This document shows, in pieces, positions 27,683 to 36,054 of a stretch of DNA of 64,000 nucleotides. Under the pieces are notes generated by a model. It saw nothing but the letters and a program-made list of their open reading frames with translations. It was not told the DNA's origin and did no database searches. This stretch comes from a bacterium (lineage in GTDB: Bacteria; Hinthialibacterota; Hinthialibacteria; H5-UNCL2). Every line of letters starts with the position of its first letter. The first letter of the stretch is position 1. The position numbers and the translations under genes were made by a program. The stretch lies in the NCBI GenBank assembly GCA_015075175.1, contig JABTUV010000001.1, positions 248,001 to 312,000 of the forward strand, in the 5' to 3' direction.

Positions 27683-27710
27683 TTGCACCCGCCCAACTTC
27701 GGGATATAAT
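27683..27710 (+). promoter_or_regulatory. Promoter upstream of pilB
   Basis: A perfect TATAAT (27705-27710) is preceded, 16 bases upstream, by TTGCAC (27683-27688). The predicted start near 27717 gives a 115-base leader rich in short complementary G/C runs (GGTCCTGGACC, GGCTTGGAAGCC), possibly structured. I could not match it to a known riboswitch. The rest of the 27399-27831 gap holds no gene. Confidence 0.6.
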
Positions 27711-27831
27711 AACCTCGGGCAGGGTGGTGGTCCTGGACCGGCTTGGAAGCCTGGGTTTCCCGTAAGCAGCCTTCGCAACCTCCTCCACTGTCCTATGTAT
27801 CAGGCTTAATTTGTTAAGGTTAGAGAATCCT

Positions 27832-29538
27832 ATGGAGGCCTTAGCCCGCCCCTTGCGGTCCCAGACGACGCGCCTTTTGGGTAAGATCCTGATCGAGGAT
27901 CGGATCATCACCCCGGCGCAATTGGATGAGTGTCTGGCCGACCACGCCGCAAGCGGTCTGCCTCTCGGCGACATTCTGGTCAAAAAGAAGTACGCCACCG
28001 AAGAGCAGATCATCATCGCGCTGGGCAAGCAAAACGGCCTGCCCTATATCCCCCTGGGTGAATACGAGATCGATCCCGAGGTGTGCCAGGCGGTCTCGGA
28101 AGAGATGGCCCGGCGTTATAAAATCATCCCAGTGGATCGCACGGGCAACACCTTGACGGTCGCCCTCTCCGACCCCGCCAACATCTTTCTTCTGGATGAT
28201 ATCCGCCTGCGCACGCGTATGGAGATCATCCCGCTGCTCTCCAAGGAGTCGGACATCGAGGCGGCCATCAACAAGTACTACGGCAGCACGGCCGACGCTT
28301 TCGAGCAGTTGATCGATTCCGCCGCCGATGACGTGGAGGTCGTCGAGCACAGAAACGACGATGACAACAGCTTGGACGACGCGGAAGCCGCGCCCGTCAT
28401 CAAGTTGGTGAACTTGATCATCGCCGAGGCCATCCGCAACCGCGTGTCGGACATCCACATCGAGCCGTTGGAGAACGCGGTGCAAGTGAGGTACCGCATC
28501 GACGGGCGGCTCAAGCAGATGCCCAGTCCCCCCAAGCGGCTGCAGCCGGCGATGGTCTCGCGGCTCAAGATCATGTGCGGGGCGGACATCGCGGAACGCC
28601 GCAAGCCGCAGGACGGCCGCTTCGAGATGAAGACCGGCAACAAGAAGGTGGACTTCCGCGTCAGCTTCCTGCCCACCATCTTCGGCGAGAAGGTCGTGAT
28701 CCGGCTCCTGGATCCCACCAATCTGATGCTGGACATGACCCGGCTGGGCTTCGAGCCGGAGAGCCTGGCCAAGTTCGAGAAGGCCATCCTGAAGCCCTAC
28801 GGCATGATCCTCGTCACCGGCCCGACGGGGAGCGGCAAGTCCACCACCCTCTATTCGGCGCTGTCGCGCATCAATGATCCCGAGAAGAACCTCATCACGG
28901 TGGAAGACCCGGTGGAGTTCCAAGTGCGCGGGATCAACCAGGTGCAGGCGCATCCGGAGGCGGGGCTGACGTTTGCGGCGGGACTGCGCAGCATCCTGCG
29001 CCAGGACCCCGACATCATCATGATCGGGGAAATCCGCGACCTGGAGACGGCGGAGATCGCCGTCAAGGCCGCCCTGACGGGACACCTGCTCCTGTCTACC
29101 CTGCACACCAACGACGCGCCCAGCGCCATTCAGCGCCTTACCAACATGGGCATCGAGCCGTTTCTGGTGACCGCCTCGTTGATTCTGGTGGTCGCGCAGC
29201 GGCTGGTGCGACGGGTGTGTCCCAACTGCAAGGAGACTTACACGCCGCCGCCCGAGCTCTTGGAGGAGCTGGGACTGCCGGCGGGCCAATACACGTTCGC
29301 CAAGGGCCACGGTTGCAGCCAGTGCACCGAGACCGGTTACAAGGGCCGCATCGCGCTGTACGAGGTGATGGAGATGACGGAGGAGTTGTCCGACGGCGTG
29401 ATCCGGGGGCTTTCCACGCACGAGCTGCGGCAGATCGCGCGCAAGAACGGGATGCTGACGCTGCGCGAGAGCGGCGTGCGCAAAATTTGCGAGGGCTTGA
29501 CGACTCCCGAGGAGGTGTGTTCGGCCTCGGTAGTGTAG
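27832..29538 (+). CDS. pilB: PilB/GspE-type secretion ATPase
   Basis: 568 residues from ATG 27832. The N-terminal MshEN/T2SSE-N domain occupies about 1-150 (GKILIEDRIITPAQLDECLA, GLPLGDILVKKKYATEEQII). The catalytic half has the Walker A GPTGSGKST (about 330-338), the Asp box region (LRSILRQDPDIIMIGEIRD) and the His box (GHLLLSTLHTNDAP). A tetra-Cys zinc site follows (CPNC and CSQC). It is the hexameric ATPase powering type IV pilus extension or type II secretion. pilC follows but pilT, pilM-Q and a pilin are not in the window, so pilus versus secretion cannot be decided. Its TAG stop coincides with the start of a dispersed repeat. Confidence 0.92.
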   Translation: MEALARPLRSQTTRLLGKILIEDRIITPAQLDECLADHAASGLPLGDILVKKKYATEEQIIIALGKQNGLPYIPLGEYEIDPEVCQAVSEEMARRYKIIPVDRTGNTLTVALSDPANIFLLDDIRLRTRMEIIPLLSKESDIEAAINKYYGSTADAFEQLIDSAADDVEVVEHRNDDDNSLDDAEAAPVIKLVNLIIAEAIRNRVSDIHIEPLENAVQVRYRIDGRLKQMPSPPKRLQPAMVSRLKIMCGADIAERRKPQDGRFEMKTGNKKVDFRVSFLPTIFGEKVVIRLLDPTNLMLDMTRLGFEPESLAKFEKAILKPYGMILVTGPTGSGKSTTLYSALSRINDPEKNLITVEDPVEFQVRGINQVQAHPEAGLTFAAGLRSILRQDPDIIMIGEIRDLETAEIAVKAALTGHLLLSTLHTNDAPSAIQRLTNMGIEPFLVTASLILVVAQRLVRRVCPNCKETYTPPPELLEELGLPAGQYTFAKGHGCSQCTETGYKGRIALYEVMEMTEELSDGVIRGLSTHELRQIARKNGMLTLRESGVRKICEGLTTPEEVCSASVV

Positions 29539-29608
29539 TTGCGCAGCGTGCTGCGCGGCGTCGCTGCGGCAGCCTGGTGAAGCCGGTGCGCGGTGCGCAC
29601 CCTACAAC
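29536..29608 (+). repeat. GTAGTTGCGCAGC-type dispersed repeat at the pilB stop codon
   Basis: TAGTTGCGCAGCGTGCTGCGC begins at the pilB stop codon; the body differs from the full copies at 31381, 35803 and 40453, but the head is the same. It continues with GGTGAAGCCGGTGCGCGGTG and ends CCCTACAAC, which partly mirrors the head. Confidence 0.6.
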
Positions 29609-29634
29609 TATCCCACCCAAGGCGGCTCCAGCTT

Positions 29635-29710
29635 CCATCCGCGCCCACTTTCCACGGGATACCACCACCCCGCCTCCCGCCAGCCGGGAACGGGAAGTGG
29701 GCGCGGATGG
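29635..29710. repeat. 16-bp perfect inverted repeat between pilB and pilC
   Basis: CCATCCGCGCCCACTT (29635-29650) and AAGTGGGCGCGGATGG (29695-29710) are perfect complements 44 bp apart. The enclosed sequence repeats a related CGCCTCCCGCC/GGCGGGAG pair. It could end pilB transcripts ahead of the pilC promoter. Confidence 0.7.
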
Positions 29711-29732
29711 TGGCGGGAGACAACGCCAGCGG

Positions 29733-29778
29733 TATAATGAGAGTGTAAAAACGTGGTGGTAATGTAATTTTACATTAC
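29733..29778 (+). promoter_or_regulatory. pilC promoter -10 with a downstream AT-rich operator-like palindrome
   Basis: TATAAT (29733-29738) is followed 20 bases later by GTAATGTAATTTTACATTAC (29759-29778), a perfect 9-bp inverted repeat with a TT centre. AT-rich dyads are rare in this GC-rich window. The position just after the expected start site (near 29745) suits a repressor site. The -35 is weak. Regulation of pilC separately from pilB is inference. Confidence 0.55.
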
Positions 29779-29808
29779 ATAGCGACCTGGGGAGGGAGAG
29801 ACGCCATA

Positions 29809-31022
29809 ATGGCTGCATTCGAGTACAAGGCGCGCAATCGGGAGACCGGGCAACTGGTGACCGGCGTCCTGGAGGTGGCGACGGCGGACGCGGGCATTTC
29901 GCTCTTGCGCGACAAGGGGCTGATCGTCACCAACATCGCCCCCACGCGGGCGCGCAAGGCGGCCGCGCCCAAGGGGCGCCGCGGCAAGAAGGTCGGCTTG
30001 GACGACCTGGTCGTTTTCACCCGCCAGATGGCCGTGATCGTCAACGCCGGCCTGCCCCTGATCGAGGGCCTCAACATCCTCGGCGAGCAGATGGAAAACG
30101 CCACCTTCCGCGAGGTCATCAAGCAGATCGAAAAGGACGTGGAAGGCGGCAGCACCCTTACCGACGCCATGGCCAAGCATCCCCGCATCTTCTCCACCCT
30201 TTACGTCAACCTGGTGAAGGCCGGCGAGGCCTCGGGCATGTTGGACGAAATCCTCGTGCAACTGGCCATCTACATCGAGAAGGCCGCCAGCCTGCAGCGC
30301 AAGGTCAAGAGCGCCACCATCTATCCCTCCATCGTCATCAGCGTGGCGGTGATCGTGGTGTCGGTCCTCATGGTGGTGGTGATCCCGGTGTTCGAGACGA
30401 TCTTCGAGGACTTTGGAGCGGACCTGCCGACGCCGACCAAGATTCTGATCACCATCAGCAAGTGGATGCGGGGCAACATCCACTGGTTGATTGGGGGGAT
30501 CGTCATTGCGGTGTTCACGTTCATCCGCATCCTGCGCACGCGGGCGGGACGAATGAAGTTCGACCATCTCCTGCTGCGGCTGCCGGTCTTCGGCGACTTG
30601 TTCCGCAAAGTCGCGGTGGCCAAGGTCTCGCGCACCTTCTCGACGCTCTTGCGCTCGGGCGTCAACATCCTCGTCTCGCTGGAGATCGTGGCCAAGACGG
30701 CCGGCAATATGGTGATTGAAGAGGCCATCGACAACATGCGCCTGTCCATCAAGGAGGGCGAATCGATCGCCGGACCGCTGAAGGCGAGCGGAGTCTTCCC
30801 CATGGTCGTACGCATGATCGACGTGGGCGAACGCACCGGCTCGCTGGACGAGATGCTGCAGAAGATCGCGGACTTTTATGAGGACCAGGTGGACGTGGCG
30901 GTCGGCGGTCTGACGCAACTGCTGGAGCCGGTGATGATCGTTTTTTGGGCGTGGTGGTGGGCGGCATCGTGATTGCGATGTTCATGCCGCTCTTCAAGTT
31001 GACGGAGATCATCCGCGGGTAG
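29809..31022 (+). CDS. pilC: PilC/GspF-type inner-membrane platform protein (one-base deletion near the end)
   Basis: About 404 residues. The N-terminus is MAAFEYKARNRETGQLVTG, followed by two GspF cytoplasmic domains (FTRQMAVIVNAGLPLIEGLN; SRTFSTLLRSGVNILVSLEI) and three membrane helices (IVISVAVIVVSVLMVVVIPV, WLIGGIVIAVFTFI and the last one). The frame is lost at about 30940, where GTTTTTTGGG has six Ts instead of seven. Adding one T restores MIVFLGVVVGGIVIAMFMPL, then FKLTEIIRG and the TAG at 31020-31022. The homopolymer position points to a sequencing error. It works with PilB to build pilus fibres or a pseudopilus. Confidence 0.93.
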
Positions 31023-31053
31023 GGAGATCGGGCCTGCCACGCGGGTGAAATCG

Positions 31054-31081
31054 GGGCGCGGAGCCGATCGGCTCCGCGCCC
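31054..31081 (+). terminator. Terminator after pilC
   Basis: GGGCGCGGAGCC-GATC-GGCTCCGCGCCC is a perfect 12-bp stem, 31 bases after the pilC stop, followed by TTCTCTCTCCTCTT. A strong intrinsic terminator for the pilC transcript. Confidence 0.75.
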
Positions 31082-31096
31082 TTCTCTCTCCTCTTG

Positions 31097-31189
31097 GCTG
31101 TCATATCGACCGTAGGGAGAAATCCTGGGATCTGCGCCGGACGCGCCGGATGTGCGGAGAGTGATTTCTCCTTCGGTCGAAATGACGGC
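31097..31189. repeat. Diverged copy of the GTCGAAATGAC inverted repeat
   Basis: GTCATATCGACCGTAGGGAG (from 31097) and GATTTCTCCTTCGGTCGAAA (to about 31184) are imperfect inverted copies of the family at 14664-14857. They are followed by a short run of TCGTACTCG/TTACTCGTAATCG-type simple repeats (31197-31236) also seen at 45955-46005. Confidence 0.7.
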
Positions 31190-31364
31190 AGCCTTAATCG
31201 TACTCGCGCAATCGTTCTCTTACTCGTAATCCGCACCAAACGCCTGAACATGGGGAGTCAGGGCATCGTGCAGCACCGCGGGCATCCCTGCCGGCACGCC
31301 AGACGGAGTACAGGCTTCAGCCTGCTTTCTGCCGGCACGTGCACCCTTTGAGTCCAAGGGGTGG

Positions 31365-31431
31365 CGCCCACAGGCGCAGTACCCCTCGATACGACGTGCG
31401 GCCTACTCGGGGCAAGGCGCTGCGCAACTAC
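31365..31431 (-). repeat. REP2 copy A, overlapping the stop codon of the beta-helix gene
   Basis: Read on the minus strand: GTAGTTGCGCAGCGCCTTGC, then CCCGAGTAGGCCGCACGTCG and TATCGAGGGGT. The same 50-60 bp occur at 35803-35853 (minus) and 40453-40512 (plus). The inner part has 5' GTAG followed by GRCCGCASGTYG and GTAT-CGAG, the same frame of conserved bases as REP1. The TAG of GTAGTTG is the stop codon of the neighbouring gene. Confidence 0.75.
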
Positions 31432-34400
31432 CGATGGAACGCCTCGATCAAGAGCAGGAGATCGTCCACGTCGACCGCGCCGCTGTGATCGAGGTCGGCC
31501 TTGCCGGCGCCCGCGTTTGAATCGTGCCAATAGAGCGACAGCTCGAAGAAGTCCAGGGCGTTGATGCGTCCATCGGCCCACACGTCTCCGGGCCGCGGCG
31601 GCGTTGGGGTGGGCGTCACCGTCGGCGTTGCCGTGGGAGTCGGCGTTGCCGTGGGCGGTCCCTCCAGCGTGATCCGCGCGATGCGATACTCGGTCCCATC
31701 TCGCACGGTCGCATAGACGAACTGCCTGCCGTCGGGAGAGATGACGGCACTGTGGGCAACGGCTTCCTCAGGCGCGGGCGCCAGCGCCCTGGCCAGCGGC
31801 CAACTGTCCCAATAGAGGTCGGAAACCCCCAGCCAGCCTGCTCCGTCCGCGCTGGTGGCGGAGCGCACGTTGCCGTTCCTGTCCACCGATAACATGCGAT
31901 AAAGTCCATCGTCGTCCAATACGGCCAAAAGGCCGCGATCCAAGAGCAACCTTCGCCCGCTCTCGCCCACGCAGGTCCTGATGTCGCTCCAACTGATCCC
32001 GTCCTCACTGCGAGCCGTGAAGGCGCCGTCCTCGGGCAGCGTGCTGTGGGAACCGCCGCCGCTGAAAAACAGGCGCAATCCGCCCGCGGGATCGGGCAGC
32101 ATTCGCTGCACCAAGAGCTTGCGGACCGCGACGCTCTTGACGCCTGCGGTCTGGGTCGTAATCACCGGCCCGCTGTCGGTCCAGTCCAGTCCGTCGGAAC
32201 TCGTGTAGGCATTGAGATTCCGGCCGGTTGTCATCACGAGGCGGTATGGCTCGCCGATCCGCGCCACGGCAGGCCGACGCACGTCGGCGACGTCCAGAAG
32301 CAGGCTCTTGCCGGTCCAGTTTTCTCCGTCCAGGCTCTCGGCGTAGGCAAGTCCACCCGAGACGGCGGCGCCTTCCGTGCCCTTGCGGCCGACGACGTAC
32401 CACATGCGGTATTTCCCTTGTTCGTACAGGACGCAGGGATCGCCGGCGTGGCCGTTTTCCCACGGTTGGTCGGGGACGATCACGACCTTCCAGGGCAGCG
32501 GCGCGTACTGGTAGCGGTCTGCCGGCGCGCGAAACGGCGGTTCCAGCGGGGTGGGATAGGGATCGTGGAACTCGATGGCGCCGACGTCGGGCGCCGGGCC
32601 GAACGGACGTGGTTGTTGCATCTGATCGGTGGGGGGCGCGGCGTCGAGAGGCGCCGCGTCGCGGCACGGCGAATCGGCGCGCGGTCGGAGATACTCGTCC
32701 AGTCGGGGATGATCGCGGATCGCGCCCGACTCGAAAGCCAGGCCCGAGGCGTCGACGGTATCGTGGGCGAAGTAACAATTGCTGCGGGCGTCCAAGGTTG
32801 CGTTCTCAACCACCACGCCGATTCCCAGACCGCGCAACCCGAAGTTGTTCTCGCCTGCCTGGCAGGCGAAGAAGACATTACTGACGATCGCGCCGTTGGA
32901 GTGGGGCAGAAGGTGGAGTCCGAAGGCGTGGCCGGGTGCGCCGGGCAGAAGATAGGGATGGAAGTCGTCATAGACGCGGTCGCCGGTGCCGCCGTCGCCC
33001 CCCTGCAGGTAAGCGAGGGTGTTGTGGGCGAAGAAGAGGCGGTCGGCGCGGGCGACGAGGCCGAAAGCCGAGCCGCCGGGGCCGGGGGGCGCGCCGCCCG
33101 TCAGGCCGAAGGGAACACCGCGCCCGCCGGCGCCCGCCGCGAGCGAACACACGAGGTTGTTCACGAACACGCCGTCGCCGATGGCGCCGTCGGCGCGCAC
33201 GGCGGCGCAGTCCCCGCCCGCGCCGGCGCGGCCGAAGGAGAGCACGCCCTGAGGCGGGCCGCCCGCGCCCCCCGTGACTTCAAGAAAGACGCACTCATGG
33301 ACGCTCACGCCGGTCAGCTCGGCCAATCCCCACAACCCCACCGCGTCACCGCCCTTGCCTGCCGGCGTGCTCTCATAGAACCCGATTCCGCCGGCTCGTC
33401 CGCCCACTCCGCCCACGATGCGCGTAAGCCGCGAGTGCAGCAAGTGCGGGCCCGATACCGATGTCGTCGCCAGCACGCCGCAGGCCGCGCCGCCTTCACC
33501 GGCGTGCGGATTGACGCCCGGCGGCAGCGGTCCGGAAAACGCGCTGAAGCCGTCCCGACCGCGCGAGCCGGTCAGATCGGCGATCAGGCAGTACTTGATG
33601 CGTACGTCATCGGCGCCGTCGATGCGTACGCCGACCACGGGTTCGGGCACGGTCGCCGAACCGACCCTGCCTGCGTAATCGCCGATGCGGCAGGCGAACA
33701 GCCGCACGCGGTGCGCGTTCTGGAGCCACACGCACGTGGTCGCATTACGGATGGTGACGTTCTCGACGGTGGCATCGGGGGCAGTGATCTTGAGCGCATA
33801 GGCGGTTCCGCCGCCGTCGATCACGGGCGGGGCGAAGAAGTCGCCGAGAACGCGCACGGGCTTGTCAAGTTCGACGGGACCGGAAGCGAAGCCGGACGCG
33901 AGGCGGACGGTGTCGCCGGCCTTGGCCGCCGCCACGGCCGCAGCCAGATCGGCGTATTCGTCGGGCACTCGGAGGACGCGGGGCGGCTCGGCGGTATGAT
34001 ACTCGATGGCGCCGCGATCCGGCGCGCTTCCCGCCCTCCGGGGACGGCCGAGGTAGTCGGTTTCCACGTCGGCTAAGACCTCGCCCGAGTCGATCGCCGG
34101 CGAACCGGGGCGTGGCGCGTTTCCGTCCAGATGGGGATCCGCCACGAGATCCGCGGCGCCCAGCGTCGTCGTGCCCTTGACGGCGTCCGTCTCAATCTGG
34201 AAGTAGAGATTGTAATCGGAGGAGACCAAGCTGGAATCGGAGCGCATTCCGATGCCCAGGCCGCGCGCGTAGATGGTGCGCGTGCCGTCCAGGACGTAGC
34301 TGAGCAGGCCGCCCGCCACGCCGCTGACGAGGTTGTTGCGCACGTAGGAGCGGGAGTCTTCCGCGATCACGAGGCCATAAGCGTCGCCGGGCAAACCGGC

Positions 34401-35465
34401 GCCGATGCCTCCGTGGAAGTCTTCCACCAGCGCTCCCGGCCCACCGTTTCCCCCCGAGAGCGAAAGCACGGTGTTGTGCAGGAAGAAGCCCTGACCGCCG
34501 CTCTGGTGGAAGGCAAAGGCGGAGCCTCCGGCGCCCGCGTAGCCGATGACGAAGGCGGAATAGGCCGAGCCGCCGCGTCCGCCGGCGATGCGGGCGATAA
34601 TGTTGTTGCACAGGCGCGAGACCTCCGATTCGAGGACGCCCGCCAGGTGCACGGCGAAGGCGTCGCCGCCCGCTCCGCCGCGCGTGATCCCCGCGCCCAC
34701 TACGGAACCGCCGCCTCCCCCGCTGATGTCTGTGATGAGATTGCCCCAAAGGGTGGCGTTGACCAGCGTACTGGACGCGAGGAAGCCGAAGGCGCTCCCG
34801 CCGGGTCCGCCGTTGACGTTGTTGCCGATCACGGGAGCGTAGCTGGCGCCGCCGGTGACGTTGCGGATGCGATTGGCCGTGAGTTCAAGACCCGCCAGCG
34901 GCGAAACGGCCCAGACGCCGATGGCATCGCCGCCCGCGCCGCCCACCGAGAGTTCCAGCGAGCGCGGCGGATTGGCGCCCAGGCTTCCCGTCAACTCCTC
35001 GATGTCGCAATCCTGCACGAGGCAATCGGCGGCGTCCTGCAGCTTCACTCCCACCACGGGCTGAGGGGGCTCGGAGGTCGAGTTGGGCTGCCCCGTGTAA
35101 TGGCCGATGCGGCAGTTCCGGATCTGCACTCCCGCGGCGCCGGCGACCCACACGCACGTGGTGGCGTTATGGATGCGCACATGCTCGACCTGCGCGCCAG
35201 AGGCGCTGATCATCAGCGCGCAGGCGGTTCCGACCCCGTCGACGACGGGCGCATCCCGCGCATCGCCGCGCAGTGTGACGGCTTTGTTGACGACCACGGC
35301 GCCGGGATAGTGCCCGGGCGCGATGAGGATGACGTCGCCCGTGGTTGCGACGTCGAGGGCAGCGGGGAGGGTGGGATAGTCCTCGGGTACGCGCAGCTCG
35401 GCGGCTGCGGCGAGGCTCGCGGCCCAAAGGCCAAGCGCCAATTGAATCTGGAATCGCGACGCCAT
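31428..35465 (-). CDS. Large secreted parallel beta-helix protein with a C-terminal dockerin-like module
   Basis: 1345 residues. The signal peptide (FQIQLALGLWAASLAAAAEL) is followed by two homologous right-handed beta-helix halves. One starts VPEDYPTLPAALDVATTGDV (about 24), the other VPDEYADLAAAVAAAKAGDT (about 500). Both repeat the elements TTCVW, GGAGGDA and DRGAIEYH/DVGAIEFHD. Residues about 1000-1270 resemble a five-bladed GH43/GH32-like propeller (DPCVLYEQGKYRMWYVVGRK). A TPTPTATPTVTPTPTP linker leads to two dockerin/EF-hand-type loops (ADGRINALDFFELSL, DLDHSGAVDVDDLLLL). The protein is probably exported and may bind or cleave polysaccharide; no catalytic residues are identified. The start has AAGGAGATG just upstream. 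The stop TAG is part of a dispersed repeat. Confidence 0.82.
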   Translation of the reverse strand: MASRFQIQLALGLWAASLAAAAELRVPEDYPTLPAALDVATTGDVILIAPGHYPGAVVVNKAVTLRGDARDAPVVDGVGTACALMISASGAQVEHVRIHNATTCVWVAGAAGVQIRNCRIGHYTGQPNSTSEPPQPVVGVKLQDAADCLVQDCDIEELTGSLGANPPRSLELSVGGAGGDAIGVWAVSPLAGLELTANRIRNVTGGASYAPVIGNNVNGGPGGSAFGFLASSTLVNATLWGNLITDISGGGGGSVVGAGITRGGAGGDAFAVHLAGVLESEVSRLCNNIIARIAGGRGGSAYSAFVIGYAGAGGSAFAFHQSGGQGFFLHNTVLSLSGGNGGPGALVEDFHGGIGAGLPGDAYGLVIAEDSRSYVRNNLVSGVAGGLLSYVLDGTRTIYARGLGIGMRSDSSLVSSDYNLYFQIETDAVKGTTTLGAADLVADPHLDGNAPRPGSPAIDSGEVLADVETDYLGRPRRAGSAPDRGAIEYHTAEPPRVLRVPDEYADLAAAVAAAKAGDTVRLASGFASGPVELDKPVRVLGDFFAPPVIDGGGTAYALKITAPDATVENVTIRNATTCVWLQNAHRVRLFACRIGDYAGRVGSATVPEPVVGVRIDGADDVRIKYCLIADLTGSRGRDGFSAFSGPLPPGVNPHAGEGGAACGVLATTSVSGPHLLHSRLTRIVGGVGGRAGGIGFYESTPAGKGGDAVGLWGLAELTGVSVHECVFLEVTGGAGGPPQGVLSFGRAGAGGDCAAVRADGAIGDGVFVNNLVCSLAAGAGGRGVPFGLTGGAPPGPGGSAFGLVARADRLFFAHNTLAYLQGGDGGTGDRVYDDFHPYLLPGAPGHAFGLHLLPHSNGAIVSNVFFACQAGENNFGLRGLGIGVVVENATLDARSNCYFAHDTVDASGLAFESGAIRDHPRLDEYLRPRADSPCRDAAPLDAAPPTDQMQQPRPFGPAPDVGAIEFHDPYPTPLEPPFRAPADRYQYAPLPWKVVIVPDQPWENGHAGDPCVLYEQGKYRMWYVVGRKGTEGAAVSGGLAYAESLDGENWTGKSLLLDVADVRRPAVARIGEPYRLVMTTGRNLNAYTSSDGLDWTDSGPVITTQTAGVKSVAVRKLLVQRMLPDPAGGLRLFFSGGGSHSTLPEDGAFTARSEDGISWSDIRTCVGESGRRLLLDRGLLAVLDDDGLYRMLSVDRNGNVRSATSADGAGWLGVSDLYWDSWPLARALAPAPEEAVAHSAVISPDGRQFVYATVRDGTEYRIARITLEGPPTATPTPTATPTVTPTPTPPRPGDVWADGRINALDFFELSLYWHDSNAGAGKADLDHSGAVDVDDLLLLIEAFHR

Positions 35466-35802
35466 GATAACATCTCCTTGTGCGAGAGACCGTGTCCGGG
35501 CAGGGCAGTGTGTGCCGGGGTCGCGGGCGCCGCGCGAGGTGCTGCGAGGAGACCGGGCGAGGAGGGCCGGCGTTGGCCGCGAAGCCCCTTCGCCTCAAGT
35601 TTACGAAAAAGAACGGCAGCATTCCCGGAGAGAATTCGCGCTGGAACGTCGATTGATCGGCGATCACGGCAGGTTTGCATTCTACCGGCATTTTCGATCC
35701 GCTGAACCTTGTACTCCCACCCAACCCGTCCAACCAAGAGCAGCCCCGATTACTATGGCGGCCAGGGAATACCCGGCTTGGGAAGACAGGCGCAGGCGCA
35801 CC

Positions 35803-35853
35803 ACCCCTCGATACGACCTGCGGTCTACTCGGGGCAAGGCGCTGCGCAACTAC
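35803..35853 (-). repeat. REP2 copy B in the 589-bp gap before the URO-D-like gene
   Basis: Minus-strand GTAGTTGCGCAGCGCCTTGC, CCCGAGTAGACCGCAGGTCG, TATCGAGGGGTGG. Compared with copy A, the inner stem changes GGCC-to-GACC with CGTC-to-GGTC, keeping GACC/GGTC pairing. The rest of the 35466-36054 gap has no conserved ORF; an AT-rich stretch (35940-35985) probably holds the promoter of the downstream gene, but I cannot define its boxes. Confidence 0.75.
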
Positions 35854-36054
35854 GGCGTCGAAATGGCCGGTAGAATGGGGCCGATATAGTAACAATTTTT
35901 ACCAAGTCGATTCTCCCAAGCCACCAAGCACCATTCATTTACGCCGGAAAATATTTCACTTGTATTGTCTGTATGTTTTGATAGAGTGCCTGGGCGGGTG
36001 GAGCGTCCCAACGTCGCGCATCCCACTCTGGCCGCGGAATGAGGAGACCTCGCC

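Noticed and set aside
27717-27831. Riboswitch in the pilB leader
   Set aside because: Short complementary G/C runs exist, but I could not match the conserved bases of c-di-GMP-I, c-di-GMP-II or other classes.
27841-29421. Long antisense ORF opposite pilB
   Set aside because: Shadow of the GC-rich pilB gene; no conserved motif and no ribosome-binding site.
32046-35705. Two long plus-strand ORFs opposite the beta-helix gene
   Set aside because: Low-complexity Ala/Gly/Arg translations produced by the repeated GGAGGDA-type coding sequence; not conserved.
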